DNA of 64,000 bases from Pelobacter propionicus DSM 2379 (GTDB lineage Bacteria; Desulfobacterota; Desulfuromonadia; Geobacterales; Pseudopelobacteraceae). A program made the position numbers and the translations under genes. The stretch spans positions 248,001-312,000 of the forward strand of contig NC_008609.1 in NCBI RefSeq assembly GCF_000015045.1, written 5' to 3'. Positions 44,072 through 56,787 of this stretch are shown here, one piece after another (the stretch's first letter is position 1; every line of letters starts with the position of its first letter). The notes below the pieces were generated by a model, which saw only the letters and a list, made by a program, of their open reading frames with translations, was not told the origin of the DNA and did no database searches.

Positions 44072-44326
44072 TTATGTGTGTTCGGGATGCTCCCGGAACC
44101 TGTCGCGACAGGCCGGTGAGCAGAAGTAGTGTATTTTGCCACGGTATGTATCGACCACGGCGTCATCCTCGGTGACGTAGATCCCGCAGACCGGGTCGCG
44201 GTGGGTGGCAGAGGTCGGTCCGCGTTCCCGCCGGGTATCATCCGGGTGTTTCGCTGTCCGTTTCAACGAGGAAACGATCCGGAAGCCGCAGTACACGAGC
44301 AGCCCCCAGAGCAGTAGTCGAATCAT
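44072..44326 (-). CDS. Small membrane-anchored YHS-domain protein
   Basis: It has 84 residues with an N-terminal membrane segment ([15 protein letters not shown]) and a YHS/TRASH-like metal-binding segment DPVCGIYV...[11 protein letters not shown] with three Cys. Likely binds a metal. It lies directly after tal and before folK. Confidence 0.75.
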
Positions 44327-44344
44327 GGTGTCTCTCTTGTTCGC

Positions 44345-44833
44345 TCAGAGTGGCTTCACGCGCTCCGTCGGGGGGAGTGCCTGAAGCAGCTCGGCCACGG
44401 TGCGTCCCAGGGTGGGGTGAGTGAGGTCGGGCGCCAGGTCATGCAGCGGCTGGAGTACGAAGCGCCGCTCTGCCATGGCGGGATGGGGTACGGTCAACTC
44501 ATCGCTGGTGATCACCAGGTCACCGTAGAGCAAAAGATCCAGGTCCATGGCGCGTGGCCCCCAGCGCAGGGTTCGCTTGCGGTGGAAGATGTTATGTTCG
44601 ATCTTAAGGAGTCGACGCAGCAATTCCAGGGGGGAAAGGCGGGTGGAGAGCCGCAGGACTGCGTTGTAAAAGTCAGGCTGTTCGTTGACGCCCACCGGCG
44701 AGGTCTCGTAAAAGGATGACAATCCGCGGACCCTGCTCTCGGGCAGTTTGCCCAGTTCAGCCACCGCGCGCAGCAGGTTGAGCTCCCTGTCTCCCTGATT
44801 GGAGCCAAGGCCGATGTAGGCATCCGTTTCCAC
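44345..44833 (-). CDS. folK: Dihydropteridine pyrophosphokinase (folate synthesis)
   Basis: The 162-residue protein has YIGLGSNQGDRELNL, FYETSPVG and RWGPRAMDLDLLLYGD, the HPPK signature with metal-binding Asp residues. Catalyses pyrophosphate transfer to hydroxymethyl-dihydropterin. Confidence 0.93.
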   Translation of the reverse strand: METDAYIGLGSNQGDRELNLLRAVAELGKLPESRVRGLSSFYETSPVGVNEQPDFYNAVLRLSTRLSPLELLRRLLKIEHNIFHRKRTLRWGPRAMDLDLLLYGDLVITSDELTVPHPAMAERRFVLQPLHDLAPDLTHPTLGRTVAELLQALPPTERVKPL

Positions 44834-44902
44834 GCAGGGGATTAAAACACAACCGGATTCTCACGTCAACCGCACTCTGCTGGATGGCGGGGGCGATCAG
44901 AC

Positions 44903-44942
44903 AAAAAAACACCCTGGCAACTAGGAGGGAAAATTACCAGGG
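44903..44942 (-). terminator. Terminator after the epimerase-like gene
   Basis: CCCTGG (44912-44917) pairs with CCAGGG (44937-44942); seven T's follow on the minus strand (44903-44909). A second GC hairpin GAGGTTC/GAACCTC lies at about 44948-44966. The stretch 44834-45118 holds nothing else visible. Confidence 0.65.
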
Positions 44943-45118
44943 CACATGAGGTTCGCGTGGAACCTCGCAATCTGTTCGTCTATCTATTTTTAGTATAGCA
45001 ATCGCGTTTCAGGTTGTAAAAGCAATATCAACGCCGACGATGTCACGTCTCAAGGGGGGAGATGACATTAGTTTCTCCAGTATAGCGGTAAAAGCGCGAT
45101 GCGCAATCAGTGGCTATT

Positions 45119-46003
45119 TTATCCCGTGGGCAGGGAGTCTTGCACGCCCTCCTGCAGCCGTGGGTAGCGCAGGGTGATGCCGAGCCGCTGGAACATACGG
45201 GAAGGGTTAACCACCCTTGACTCGCTGACGTAGGAGAGCATCAGCGGGGACATGACCCGGTGCGCCTCCTCCATGGTCACCTGTGGCTGGCGCGGCTCTC
45301 CCAGCGCATCGGCCACGATGTTGAAGTACTCGGTCATGCTGCAGGGGTTGCCGTCGCTGACGTTGAAGATCTCGCCAGCCTCTCCCCGTTCCGCCGCTGC
45401 CATGCAGATTTGGGCCAAATCGTCGGCATGGATGCGGTTACTGGGGCCTGATTCCTCCAGGCGCAGTAGCGGCTGCCCCTGTTTGATCTGGGTCAGCGGC
45501 AGCCTGCCCGGCCCGTAGATTCCGCTTACCCGCAGGATGATGAGCGGAATGCCGTATTCAGCGCAGTATGCAGTAAAGGCTTTTTCCGCGTCCAGGCGCC
45601 GTTTTCCCATTGAGGAGGTGGGGAGCGCCGGTGACTCCTCCGTTACCATTGAACCGTCTTTGGCGGTGTAGACCGAGGTTGCGCTCATGTAGATGATTCT
45701 GGACGGCTGCGACGAGCCGGCCACTGCCTGGAGGAAATTACGGGCCCGCTGGTCATAGATTCCGCCACCGGGCGGGGGGACGAGGTAGAAGAGAACACTG
45801 CCATCCAGGTCCATGGGGGGAATCAGGGTGATGTCGTTCAGGGGGGCGGCGATGGCGTCGAATCCCTGGGTTTGCAGATAATCACGCCGTTCGGCGGATC
45901 TGGTCATGCAGGTCACCTGGCTGCCTGCCTCCCGCGCCAGTCGGGCGATGCGCTCGCCGATGTATCCGCTCCCCGTGATACATACTCTATTCATGGTAGA
46001 CAC
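45119..46003 (-). CDS. NAD-binding epimerase/dehydratase-like SDR
   Basis: It has 294 residues with Rossmann GSGYIGERIARLA, a TSVYTAKDG segment, ILRVSGIYGPGRLP and a substrate-binding C-terminus. Extended-SDR proteins act on nucleotide sugars or similar; the substrate is unclear. Confidence 0.82.
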   Translation of the reverse strand: MSTMNRVCITGSGYIGERIARLAREAGSQVTCMTRSAERRDYLQTQGFDAIAAPLNDITLIPPMDLDGSVLFYLVPPPGGGIYDQRARNFLQAVAGSSQPSRIIYMSATSVYTAKDGSMVTEESPALPTSSMGKRRLDAEKAFTAYCAEYGIPLIILRVSGIYGPGRLPLTQIKQGQPLLRLEESGPSNRIHADDLAQICMAAAERGEAGEIFNVSDGNPCSMTEYFNIVADALGEPRQPQVTMEEAHRVMSPLMLSYVSESRVVNPSRMFQRLGITLRYPRLQEGVQDSLPTG

Positions 46004-46041
46004 TCCTGAGCAAAGCTTTTGTGTGGGCGTTATGGTAGCAC

Positions 46042-46074
46042 AAAAAAGGGCTTCGCGGCAAAGCCGCGAAGCCC
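46042..46074 (-). terminator. Terminator after nifJ
   Basis: An 11-bp stem GGGCTTCGCGG/CCGCGAAGCCC with CAAAG loop is followed by six T's on the minus strand. It separates nifJ from the epimerase-like gene. Confidence 0.85.
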
Positions 46075-46099
46075 AGGGTACTGCGGTGGTATCTGAATA

Positions 46100-49675
<3,576 letters not shown>

Positions 49676-49796
49676 TCGTTCCTCCTCAGGTTTGTGTGTG
49701 ACACGTGATTTCATGCGACGTTTGTTCTGCTCGACTGACTTACATGTTTTGTTACAGTTCCTTGGGTGAACTGGATCTGTAGATGAACGACATGGG

Positions 49797-50390
49797 TTAG
49801 AGCTGGTTCCGTCCCTGTAGTGCCCACTGGACCGTGGCTGCGTCCACATACTCGATATCACTTCCCAGGGGTATGCCGTGCGCCAGACGCGAAATCCGTA
49901 TGCCGAGTGGTTTCAGGAGCTTGGCCAAGTACAGCGCCGTCGCTTCTCCCTCGACGGTGAAATTTGTGGCAATCACAACCTCGTCGACTCCGCCCCTGCC
50001 GATCCTGGCCAGTAGTTCGGCTATTCTCAGTTCCGACGGTCCGATACCCGCCAGGGGGGAAATCACGCCTTCGAGAACGTGGTAGGTGCCGTGATAGGCG
50101 TTGCTCCGCTCCAGGGCCATCAGGTCCTGGGAATTCTCGACCACGCATATGGTGCCTGTGTCCCGGTCCCCCGCGCAGATGGCACAGGGGTCATCCTCGG
50201 TTATTGCAAAACAGATCGAACAGGAACGCACCCTGCTTTTTACTTCGAGCAGTGATTCCGACAGTGCGGTCAGATTCTGAGGAGTTTTTAGCAGGTGGAA
50301 TGCAAGCCTGAGGGCGGTGCGTTCGCCTACACCGGGCAACTTCTTCAACTCTCCCACCAATCGTGACAGTGCGGAAGGCTTAGTTAGCAT
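49797..50390 (-). CDS. recR: Recombination mediator RecR
   Basis: The start at ATG 50390 (MLTKPSALSRLVGELKKLPG) gives 197 residues: helix-hairpin-helix (LPGVGERTALRLAFHLL), zinc finger with CSICFAITEDDPCAIC and Toprim (VVENSQDLMALERS; GEATALYLAKLL). It loads RecA with RecFO. Confidence 0.93.
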   Translation of the reverse strand: MLTKPSALSRLVGELKKLPGVGERTALRLAFHLLKTPQNLTALSESLLEVKSRVRSCSICFAITEDDPCAICAGDRDTGTICVVENSQDLMALERSNAYHGTYHVLEGVISPLAGIGPSELRIAELLARIGRGGVDEVVIATNFTVEGEATALYLAKLLKPLGIRISRLAHGIPLGSDIEYVDAATVQWALQGRNQL

Positions 50391-50615
50391 ATATTCCAAA
50401 ACAAGTAAAACGGTTTTTGGCTGGGCCGATGATATAAGCCGCTAAAATAGCGTTTTTCACGGCGCGGCGAAGTCTGCTTGACCATGAAAAAAACGACACT
50501 TTGTGCGTATCTCCTATTAGCCGAACTAAACAAATTAGTCAAACGAAAAAAAAGCTTGAGGTGAATTCATGAATAATGGGGGCGCAGGGTATGCGTATCG
50601 TTGTTGAAGGGGGGG

Positions 50616-50930
50616 TCAGAAAAGACCGGGTATGTTCATTCCGCCAGTAATTTTAGACATTTCCTCGCTCAATTCGGCCTGGACCTTCTTGAGGGCGTCA
50701 TTGACGGCGGCAATGACCAGGTCTTGGAGCATCTCCACGTCCTCGGGATCCACCGCTTCTTTTTTTATCGAGAGTGAAATTATTTCGTTCTTTCCGTTGA
50801 CGGTGACCGTCACTGCGCCGCCGCCGGCGGTGGATTCGGCTGTTTTCTGGGCCGCCTCTTCCTGCAGTTTGGCCATCTTGTTCTGGATCATCTGCGCCTG
50901 TTTCATGATATTGGCTAGACCTTTTGACAT
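50616..50930 (-). CDS. YbaB/EbfC nucleoid-associated protein
   Basis: A 104-residue protein has the typical GLANIMKQAQMIQNKMAKLQ start and the NGKNEIISLSI core. The order dnaX-ybaB-recR is conserved in many bacteria. Between it and recR (50400-50615) no gene is convincing; a 12-codon plus-strand frame with a GAGGTGA site at about 50569 is too short to call. Confidence 0.92.
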   Translation of the reverse strand: MSKGLANIMKQAQMIQNKMAKLQEEAAQKTAESTAGGGAVTVTVNGKNEIISLSIKKEAVDPEDVEMLQDLVIAAVNDALKKVQAELSEEMSKITGGMNIPGLF

Positions 50931-51146
50931 CTCGTTCCTCCTGGTGGTGTATACAGTGGTTGTATCGTCGCTACAAGGCAGTGGTGAAGCAGGTCACCAT
51001 TGCCTTGTCGGTCGGCTTGGCTGTCTTGCTCTGGTTTTTTTGTTGTCGTTTGTCGCGACATTGGTCATACCACTTTAACGCTGTTTGCTTTTTGCAAGGT
51101 GAATCTGCTTTACTGATTCTGTTTGGGTGCGGGTGCCTGAGCCGTC

Positions 51147-52871
51147 TCAGGCCTCGCGGATCTCGGTGATGGTTCCGCCGAAGATGCGTAGGGCCTCCCG
51201 TACCAGCGGGTGCTCGTTGACCTCCTGTTTCAGCTCCTGCTGGCGCTGTTCACGATCGCTCTTTTTTTTTTCCGCCAGCGAGGGGGGGGCACCGGCTGTC
51301 TCGCGGGCGATGGACTGTATGCGGATATTGGTCTCCTGGCCGGTGAATTCCCGGGCCAGCGCCCTGAGTTGGGCGATGGAGTCGGTATCCTGGATGTTTG
51401 CCAGATAGTAGCTGCCGGCCGGGAAGCCGATCTCCATCAGACCAGCCTCCTGTCGGATGGGGCTGCCGTGTTCCAGCACCGAGCCGAGGGCCGGGTCCTT
51501 TTCGCTGGCGAAGCTGACGAAGCGCTCCCAGGAGGGAAGGGCAGTGTCTCTCAGTTTTTCCGGCGCTGGGGGGGCGGAAGGTTCGGGAGGTACGGAAGCG
51601 GCCGCAGGTTGCTGCTGTGGTCTCTCGGTTGGTTGTTGTTGGCGCTGCTCCCCGACCGGCGGCATGCGGACGCTGTCCCGGGGAGAGGGTGTTGTCCACG
51701 TGGTGCCACTCTCAAGCGCCTGTAGTTTTTCCAATAATTCCTGGATCGGTATCACCGGCTCCAGGGTGGCCGCCTTCAGCAGGGCGATCTCCAGAACCAG
51801 CCTGGGGAAGCTGGCGTGGGCCATCTCGCCGTCGGCTCTGATCAGGAGCGTCAGCCGGCGCTGGATATCCTGGCTGGAGAATCCGTTTGCCTGGCGACGC
51901 AGATCGTCCAGTTCCGGCGCTGACAGGTCCAGGATCTCTTCCGGTTTCCGGACCGAGCTTACCACCATCAGGTTGCGGAGCTGCTCGATCAGCTCCTGGC
52001 AGAACTGGCGCAGGTTGTATCCCACCTCGTCCACCTGTCTGATGCCTGCCAGCACTGCCTGGGTGTCGGCTGCGAAGATGGCTGCGGAGATGTTCGCCAG
52101 CAGCCTGCGGTCAACGGCGCCGATCAGGGTGGCCGTATCTTCGTCGCTTACGTTGCTGCCGCAGCAGGCCAGCACCTGGTCGAAGGCGGTCAGGGAGTCG
52201 CGCATGCTGCCGTCCCCCTTGCGGGCGATCAGGGCCAAGGCCGAATCGTTGATGCTGATCCCCTCGGCGTCGGCGATCTGGCGCAGGCGGCCGATGATCT
52301 TGGCCAGCGGGATGCGCTTGAAGTCGAAGCGCTGGCAGCGGGACAGGATGGTGATGGGGAGTTTGTGCGGTTCGGTGGTGGCAAAGATGAACTTGACGTG
52401 CTCGGGAGGTTCCTCAAGCGTCTTCAGCAGGGCGTTGAAGGCGTTGGTGGAGAGCATGTGGACTTCATCGATGATGAAGATCTTGTAGCGGCTGTGGGAA
52501 GGGAGATACTTGGCGTTGTCGCGCAGTTCGCGGATGTCGTCCACGCCGGTATTGGACGCGCCGTCTATCTCGAAGACGTCGGTGGATGTGCCCTTGGTGA
52601 TTTCGATGCACAAGGGGCAGGTGTTGCAGGGTTCGGTGGAGACGCCCCGTTCGCAGTTGAGGGCCTTGGCCAGGATGCGGGCCGTGCTGGTCTTGCCGAC
52701 ACCGCGGGCTCCGCTGAACAGGAAGGCGTGGGCCACGCGGCCGGAATCGATTGCGTTCTGAAGGGTGCGGCTGACGTGTTCCTGGCCGGTCAGTTCCGAA
52801 AGGGTCTGGGGACGGTATTTCCTGGCCAGGACTTCATAGTGCGTGCCGTTGGACAAGAGATCGAACCTCAC
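51147..52871 (-). CDS. dnaX: DNA polymerase III tau/gamma subunit
   Basis: The 574-residue protein has Walker A GARGVGKTS, zinc cysteines (CERGVSTEPCNTCPLC), Walker B IFIIDEVHML and the RCQRFDFKRI segment. Domain III and a Pro/Gln-rich linker follow. Ten consecutive A's (mRNA; plus-strand T's 51262-51271) occur at codons 534-537. A one-base slip in either direction ends translation after a few codons, losing about 36-40 residues. Confidence 0.93.
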   Translation of the reverse strand: MRFDLLSNGTHYEVLARKYRPQTLSELTGQEHVSRTLQNAIDSGRVAHAFLFSGARGVGKTSTARILAKALNCERGVSTEPCNTCPLCIEITKGTSTDVFEIDGASNTGVDDIRELRDNAKYLPSHSRYKIFIIDEVHMLSTNAFNALLKTLEEPPEHVKFIFATTEPHKLPITILSRCQRFDFKRIPLAKIIGRLRQIADAEGISINDSALALIARKGDGSMRDSLTAFDQVLACCGSNVSDEDTATLIGAVDRRLLANISAAIFAADTQAVLAGIRQVDEVGYNLRQFCQELIEQLRNLMVVSSVRKPEEILDLSAPELDDLRRQANGFSSQDIQRRLTLLIRADGEMAHASFPRLVLEIALLKAATLEPVIPIQELLEKLQALESGTTWTTPSPRDSVRMPPVGEQRQQQPTERPQQQPAAASVPPEPSAPPAPEKLRDTALPSWERFVSFASEKDPALGSVLEHGSPIRQEAGLMEIGFPAGSYYLANIQDTDSIAQLRALAREFTGQETNIRIQSIARETAGAPPSLAEKKKSDREQRQQELKQEVNEHPLVREALRIFGGTITEIREA

Positions 52872-52980
52872 AGGTCTTCTGTCGCCCCGACATCCCGTGC
52901 GTGAAAGTATGGGGTGAATTCATGCCGGTGGCACGTGGCGTTAGGACTGGGATGGGGTGGCTGCACGACGTGCAGACGCA

Positions 52981-53088
52981 GATGATAGCCGGGCTTGCCC
53001 GCGGCACACGGCGGGGGCCGCTGCCGTTGCTTCCTTCCGGACCTGGCGGGGTTCACGGCTTGCCGTTGCGCGAGGCCCGGCTATCATC
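52981..53088 (-). ncRNA. ffs: Bacterial small signal recognition particle RNA (4.5S)
   Basis: On the minus strand the conserved tip GGTCCGGAAGGAAGCA lies in a long hairpin, with ACCCCGCCA before and GGC-rich strands after. The outer stem GATGATAGCCGGGC pairs with GCCCGGCTATCATC. SRP RNA guides membrane proteins with Ffh. It lies between dnaX and a tRNA gene, as in relatives. Confidence 0.93.
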
Positions 53089-53118
53089 TCCGCCTGCAGG
53101 TGGAGCAACCAATAAAAA

Positions 53119-53209
53119 TGGCGGAGAGAGAGGGATTCGAACCCTCGGTACGCTATTAACGTACACACGCTTTCCAGGCGTGCTCCTTCAACCGCTCGGA
53201 CATCTCTCC
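53119..53209 (-). tRNA. tRNA-Ser (anticodon GGA)
   Basis: 91 bases including CCA. Acceptor stem GGAGAGA/TCTCTCC, discriminator G, the long class II variable arm (GTACGTTAATAGCGTAC), anticodon GGA in CCTGGAAAG and TTCGAATC T-loop. It reads UCC/UCU codons. Confidence 0.95.
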
Positions 53210-53338
53210 GCATTGGGAAAGCGAAATATAATTCATGCGAAACCGTTTGTCCAGCTTTTGTTGATTTGATCTTGGATCAATGATGCAAATCGGTGTACTC
53301 TGCCCGGCAGCGCGCAACACAAGGAGGGTGAGAGCAGC

Positions 53339-54064
53339 ATGAAGATAGTCATTGTAACCGCCATGCCGGAAGAGAGCGCGGCGGTGATGAAGCGGGCCGG
53401 GGGGCTGAAAAAGACGCTGCTGGAAAGCAGAAAGAGGTACGGCTTCTCCATGTGCGGACACGAGCTGATCCTGGTTGAGTCGGGGATGGGGATGCTCAAT
53501 GCCGGCTGGGCTGCCGCGGCCCTTGCCGCCGAAGGGGCCGACCTGATGATATCCGCCGGTTTCGGGGGCGCCGTTCTGGAAGGGCTCGGGGTGGGGGAGC
53601 TGGTCATGGCCCGGCAGGTGCTGCACTGGAGCGGGTCCGAGTTGGAGGAGGTGGCGGTGGGATTCTACGGCCTGAATGCCGTTGCCGACAGTCTCTCGCT
53701 GCGGCTGGCAACATTCGTTTCCTGCGATCAGATCCTCAACAAGCGTGACCTGGCGCTGCGTCTCCCTCCCCAGGCGACTAATCCGGTGGTGGAGATGGAG
53801 AGCGCAGCCGTGGCCCGCGTCGCGGCCAGCCATGGCATCCCGTTCCTGGCCATGCGCGCCATCAGCGATCCCTGGGATGAGGAGATGGACTTCACCATCG
53901 ACGAGTTCTGCGATGACAGCATGCGCATCCGGCCCACCAAGGTGCTGGCTACCATTCTGCGTCGGCCGCGTATCATCCCGCAGTTGGTCCGCCTGGCCCG
54001 AACCAGTCGCGTGGCGGCTGGTGGACTCGCGCGGGGCACGGAGCGCCTGCTGGCAGCGATCTGA
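53339..54064 (+). CDS. Purine-nucleoside phosphorylase/hydrolase family protein
   Basis: The 241-residue protein has VIVTAMPEESA, VESGMGMLNA, ISAGFGGAV and VEMESAAVARVA, the phosphorylase superfamily motifs. Options are MTA/SAH nucleosidase, futalosine hydrolase (would fit the menaquinone set) or the hopanoid nucleosidase HpnG. I cannot choose. Start preceded by AAGGAGGGTGAGAGC. Confidence 0.85.
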   Translation: MKIVIVTAMPEESAAVMKRAGGLKKTLLESRKRYGFSMCGHELILVESGMGMLNAGWAAAALAAEGADLMISAGFGGAVLEGLGVGELVMARQVLHWSGSELEEVAVGFYGLNAVADSLSLRLATFVSCDQILNKRDLALRLPPQATNPVVEMESAAVARVAASHGIPFLAMRAISDPWDEEMDFTIDEFCDDSMRIRPTKVLATILRRPRIIPQLVRLARTSRVAAGGLARGTERLLAAI

Positions 54065-54130
54065 AGCGGAAAACGGTGTCACCTTCTGGCGGCACCGTTT
54101 CACGGTTGGGGGCAAAAAGAACGGCCAACT

Positions 54131-54574
54131 TCAGGCGGATGCCGACTCGATCACTCGCACCTCATCCCCCGGGCGGACCGTCCCGCCGCTGATGACCCTG
54201 GCGAAGACACCCTCCTTAGGCATGACGCAGTCGCCGGCCTGGTGGTAGATGGCGCAGCGGGTGTGGCACTCCTTGCCGATCTGGGTGACCTCAAGCTGTG
54301 TCTCCCCCACCTGCAGGCGTGTGCCGATGGGCAGCGATACCAGTTCGATGCCGCTGGTGGTGATGTTCTCGGCGAAATCGCCCGAGTTCACGGCCAGCCC
54401 CAGCTTGCGCATCTTGTCGATGCTTTCCGCGGCCAGCAGGCTCACCTGGCGGTGCCAGTCTCCTGCGTGGGCGTCGCCGACGATGCCGTGATTTTCTCGC
54501 AGGGTCACCGCCTCCAGCGGCGTCTTGCGTTCACCCTTCTTTTCGCTGATACAGGTGGCCACGACCTGTGCCAT
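54131..54574 (-). CDS. MOSC-domain protein
   Basis: The 147-residue protein is a single MOSC domain: HAGDWHRQVSLLA, GDFAENITTSGI and the Cys in GKECHTRCAIY, which may bind sulfur or molybdopterin. It stands 1 base after moaA, so it is coexpressed with molybdopterin synthesis. Confidence 0.88.
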   Translation of the reverse strand: MAQVVATCISEKKGERKTPLEAVTLRENHGIVGDAHAGDWHRQVSLLAAESIDKMRKLGLAVNSGDFAENITTSGIELVSLPIGTRLQVGETQLEVTQIGKECHTRCAIYHQAGDCVMPKEGVFARVISGGTVRPGDEVRVIESASA

Positions 54575-54575
54575 G

Positions 54576-55556
54576 TCAGCCTCCTATCTGTGACATATTG
54601 AAATTCTTGTGGTGGTAGCCGTCCTGGGTGATGCCGTGGCGTTCCGGCTTGCTCATGACCACCTCCTTCAGTACTTTCTCCAGCCCCTCCCGGTCCGGCG
54701 GCCGCAGCCAGGGGATCAGGTCGGTCGCTTCGTCGGCGAACAGGCATCCCTTGGCCTTTCCGGTTGAGGTTACCCGGATGCGGTTGCACTCGCTGCAGAA
54801 GTGGCCGGACACGGCGGTGATGATGCCGATGTGGCCCTGGGCACCCGGAATGCGGTAGTCCCGCGATGGCCCGGAGAATATGCCCCGGTCCACCTCCTCC
54901 AGAGGGTACCTGGTGGAGATCCGCTCCAGGATTTCGCTGCCGGAGATGCAGTAGCGCTGCCAGCCGTTCTCCTTGATGGCCGGCATGTATTCGATGAAGC
55001 GCACCGGGTTGCCCCGCGTCAGGGTCAGGGCGGCAAAATCCAGGATCTCGCCGTCGTTCACCCCGCGCATGGTCACCACGTTGATCTTGGGCGGAGGGAA
55101 TCCCGCCCGTTCCGCGGCATCCAGGCCGGCCAGAACCTTCTTCAGGTCGCCGCCGCGGGTGATCTTCCCGAAGGTCTCAGGGTTGAGGGAGTCCAAGCTG
55201 ACGTTCAGGCGCTGCACGCCGGCCCGGTACAGGTCGCTGGCCATCTCTTCCAGCAGCAGTCCGTTGGTTGTCACCGCCAGATGCTGCAGACCGGGGATGG
55301 CGGCCAGGCGCTCCAGAAAGCCGACCACGCCGATGCGCACCAGCGGCTCGCCGCCGGTGATACGGATCTTCTCGATGCCCAACTTCACCGCAGTCTCGGC
55401 TATCAGGAGTAGCTCCTCGTAGCTGAGCACCGACTTGTGCCCCTTGTCCACCACACCCACGCTGGGCATGCAGTAGAAGCAGCGCATGTTGCAGCGGTCG
55501 GTTATGGACAGACGCAGATAGTTGATTTTTCTACCTAGAGAATCGGTCAGGTTCAT
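54576..55556 (-). CDS. moaA: Molybdopterin synthesis radical SAM enzyme MoaA
   Basis: The 326-residue protein has the radical SAM CNMRCFYC motif, the second cluster Cys (CSECNRIRVTSTGKAKGC), and the C-terminal Gly-Gly tail (MSQIGG) needed for activity. It converts GTP to 3',8-cyclo-GTP. Confidence 0.95.
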   Translation of the reverse strand: MNLTDSLGRKINYLRLSITDRCNMRCFYCMPSVGVVDKGHKSVLSYEELLLIAETAVKLGIEKIRITGGEPLVRIGVVGFLERLAAIPGLQHLAVTTNGLLLEEMASDLYRAGVQRLNVSLDSLNPETFGKITRGGDLKKVLAGLDAAERAGFPPPKINVVTMRGVNDGEILDFAALTLTRGNPVRFIEYMPAIKENGWQRYCISGSEILERISTRYPLEEVDRGIFSGPSRDYRIPGAQGHIGIITAVSGHFCSECNRIRVTSTGKAKGCLFADEATDLIPWLRPPDREGLEKVLKEVVMSKPERHGITQDGYHHKNFNMSQIGG

Positions 55557-55723
55557 GTCTACCCATCACGCAATCAGTTGGATTTATTGTCACGGAAACC
55601 TACAGGAACCGATGGACAACGGTGAATGCAGCCATTGATCTTCGAAAATGCGCGGTTTATGTCACTGCCGGTGTTTTGGGCTCCGGCGCTATGCGACTCT
55701 ACAAAAAGAATGGACCAAAGATG

Positions 55724-56236
55724 TCACTGGTCTGCGCGGATGATCCTCTCCACCACGAAATCGGCAACCTGGACCGGGTTGTTGATATCCAGTACCGGCA
55801 CATCCAGGTCCAGCGGCTCGTCACTGGCGACCGCCAGCAGGGTGGGGTCGTGTTCCTCTCCCCGGCAGAGCAGGGTCGGGCTCCGCTCCCTGCGGTGCAC
55901 CTCAATCTTGGGGAGGGAACTCCTCTTGAACCCCTCGGTGAGCACGATGTCCACGTCGCTGAAGTATGTTTCGACCAGCTCTTCCAAGGGGGGCGTCCGG
56001 GCATGTTTCTTGATCAGGGCCAGCTTTTCCGGGGAGGTTATCAGCATGGTGGCGGCGCCGGCGGCAGCCAGGCGGTGCGAATCCTTGCCCGGGTGATCGA
56101 TATCGAAGCTGTGGGCGTCATGCTTGATGGCGCCGATACGGTAACCGCGTTTCTCCAGTTCCTGGATCACTTTTTCCAGCAGGGTTGTTTTGCCGGTGTT
56201 GGATTTTGCCACAAAGGCGACAACTCTGGCGGACAT
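55724..56236 (-). CDS. mobB: Molybdopterin-guanine dinucleotide adapter MobB
   Basis: From ATG 56236 (GGGGAGGGG site upstream) it has 170 residues with P-loop KSNTGKTTLLEK, GAIKHDAHSFDID and VLTEGFKRS. MobB binds GTP and aids cofactor assembly. The 167 bases between it and moaA show no gene or clear riboswitch. Confidence 0.88.
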   Translation of the reverse strand: MSARVVAFVAKSNTGKTTLLEKVIQELEKRGYRIGAIKHDAHSFDIDHPGKDSHRLAAAGAATMLITSPEKLALIKKHARTPPLEELVETYFSDVDIVLTEGFKRSSLPKIEVHRRERSPTLLCRGEEHDPTLLAVASDEPLDLDVPVLDINNPVQVADFVVERIIRADQ

Positions 56237-56365
56237 GACGGTGCTTCCCCTCCCCTTAGAACGACGATTTAGCCGATGGGGTACTGTAATGCAAAGGCAG
56301 GCGGGATGCAAAGGAAAAGCTGATAATATTGACCTGGGTCATGTCTGATTGCGTTCCGGGCTGGC

Positions 56366-56722
56366 ATGATCACAACCATGGAAACGATGACGAAGCGACA
56401 GAAGAAGGATATCAGGCTGCTGACAGGGTTTGTACGGCTCTACTGCGCGGGGCATCACGGCGAGACCAGCCGGGTCGACGTCAGGCTTCCCGCAGATCTG
56501 GGGACGGTGCCGCTCTGCGGCGAGTGCGGCCAGCTGTTGTCATACGCCGTTTCGAAACGCCTGTCATGTCCCCTGGAGGGGGAAAAGCCGAGCTGTAAGC
56601 GCTGCCGGATCCATTGCTACGGTGACCGGGAACGGCAAAAAATCCGCCAGGTCATGGCCTGGGCGGGGAAGAGGATGATCATGTCCGGCAGACTGGCCTA
56701 TCTCTGGCACTATCTCTTCTGA
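56366..56722 (+). CDS. Nitrous-oxide-stimulated-promoter family protein
   Basis: It has 118 residues with paired Cys motifs: LCGECGQLL and CPLEGEKPSCKRCRIHCY, fitting the small family named for a nitrous oxide-stimulated promoter. Probably binds a metal. Start uncertain (56366 or ATG 56387); no strong ribosome site. Confidence 0.75.
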   Translation: MITTMETMTKRQKKDIRLLTGFVRLYCAGHHGETSRVDVRLPADLGTVPLCGECGQLLSYAVSKRLSCPLEGEKPSCKRCRIHCYGDRERQKIRQVMAWAGKRMIMSGRLAYLWHYLF

Positions 56723-56787
56723 AGCCACGAACCGCGCGACCTGTTTGACGGACATCAACGGACAGACACCACAAGGAGAATCAAATC

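Noticed and set aside
53119-53209. tRNA-Ser as an integration site
   Set aside because: Both flanks are ordinary housekeeping genes; no recombinase and no repeated tRNA end.
55557-55723. A possible molybdenum cofactor riboswitch near moaA and mobB
   Set aside because: None of the conserved stem or loop sequence could be found.
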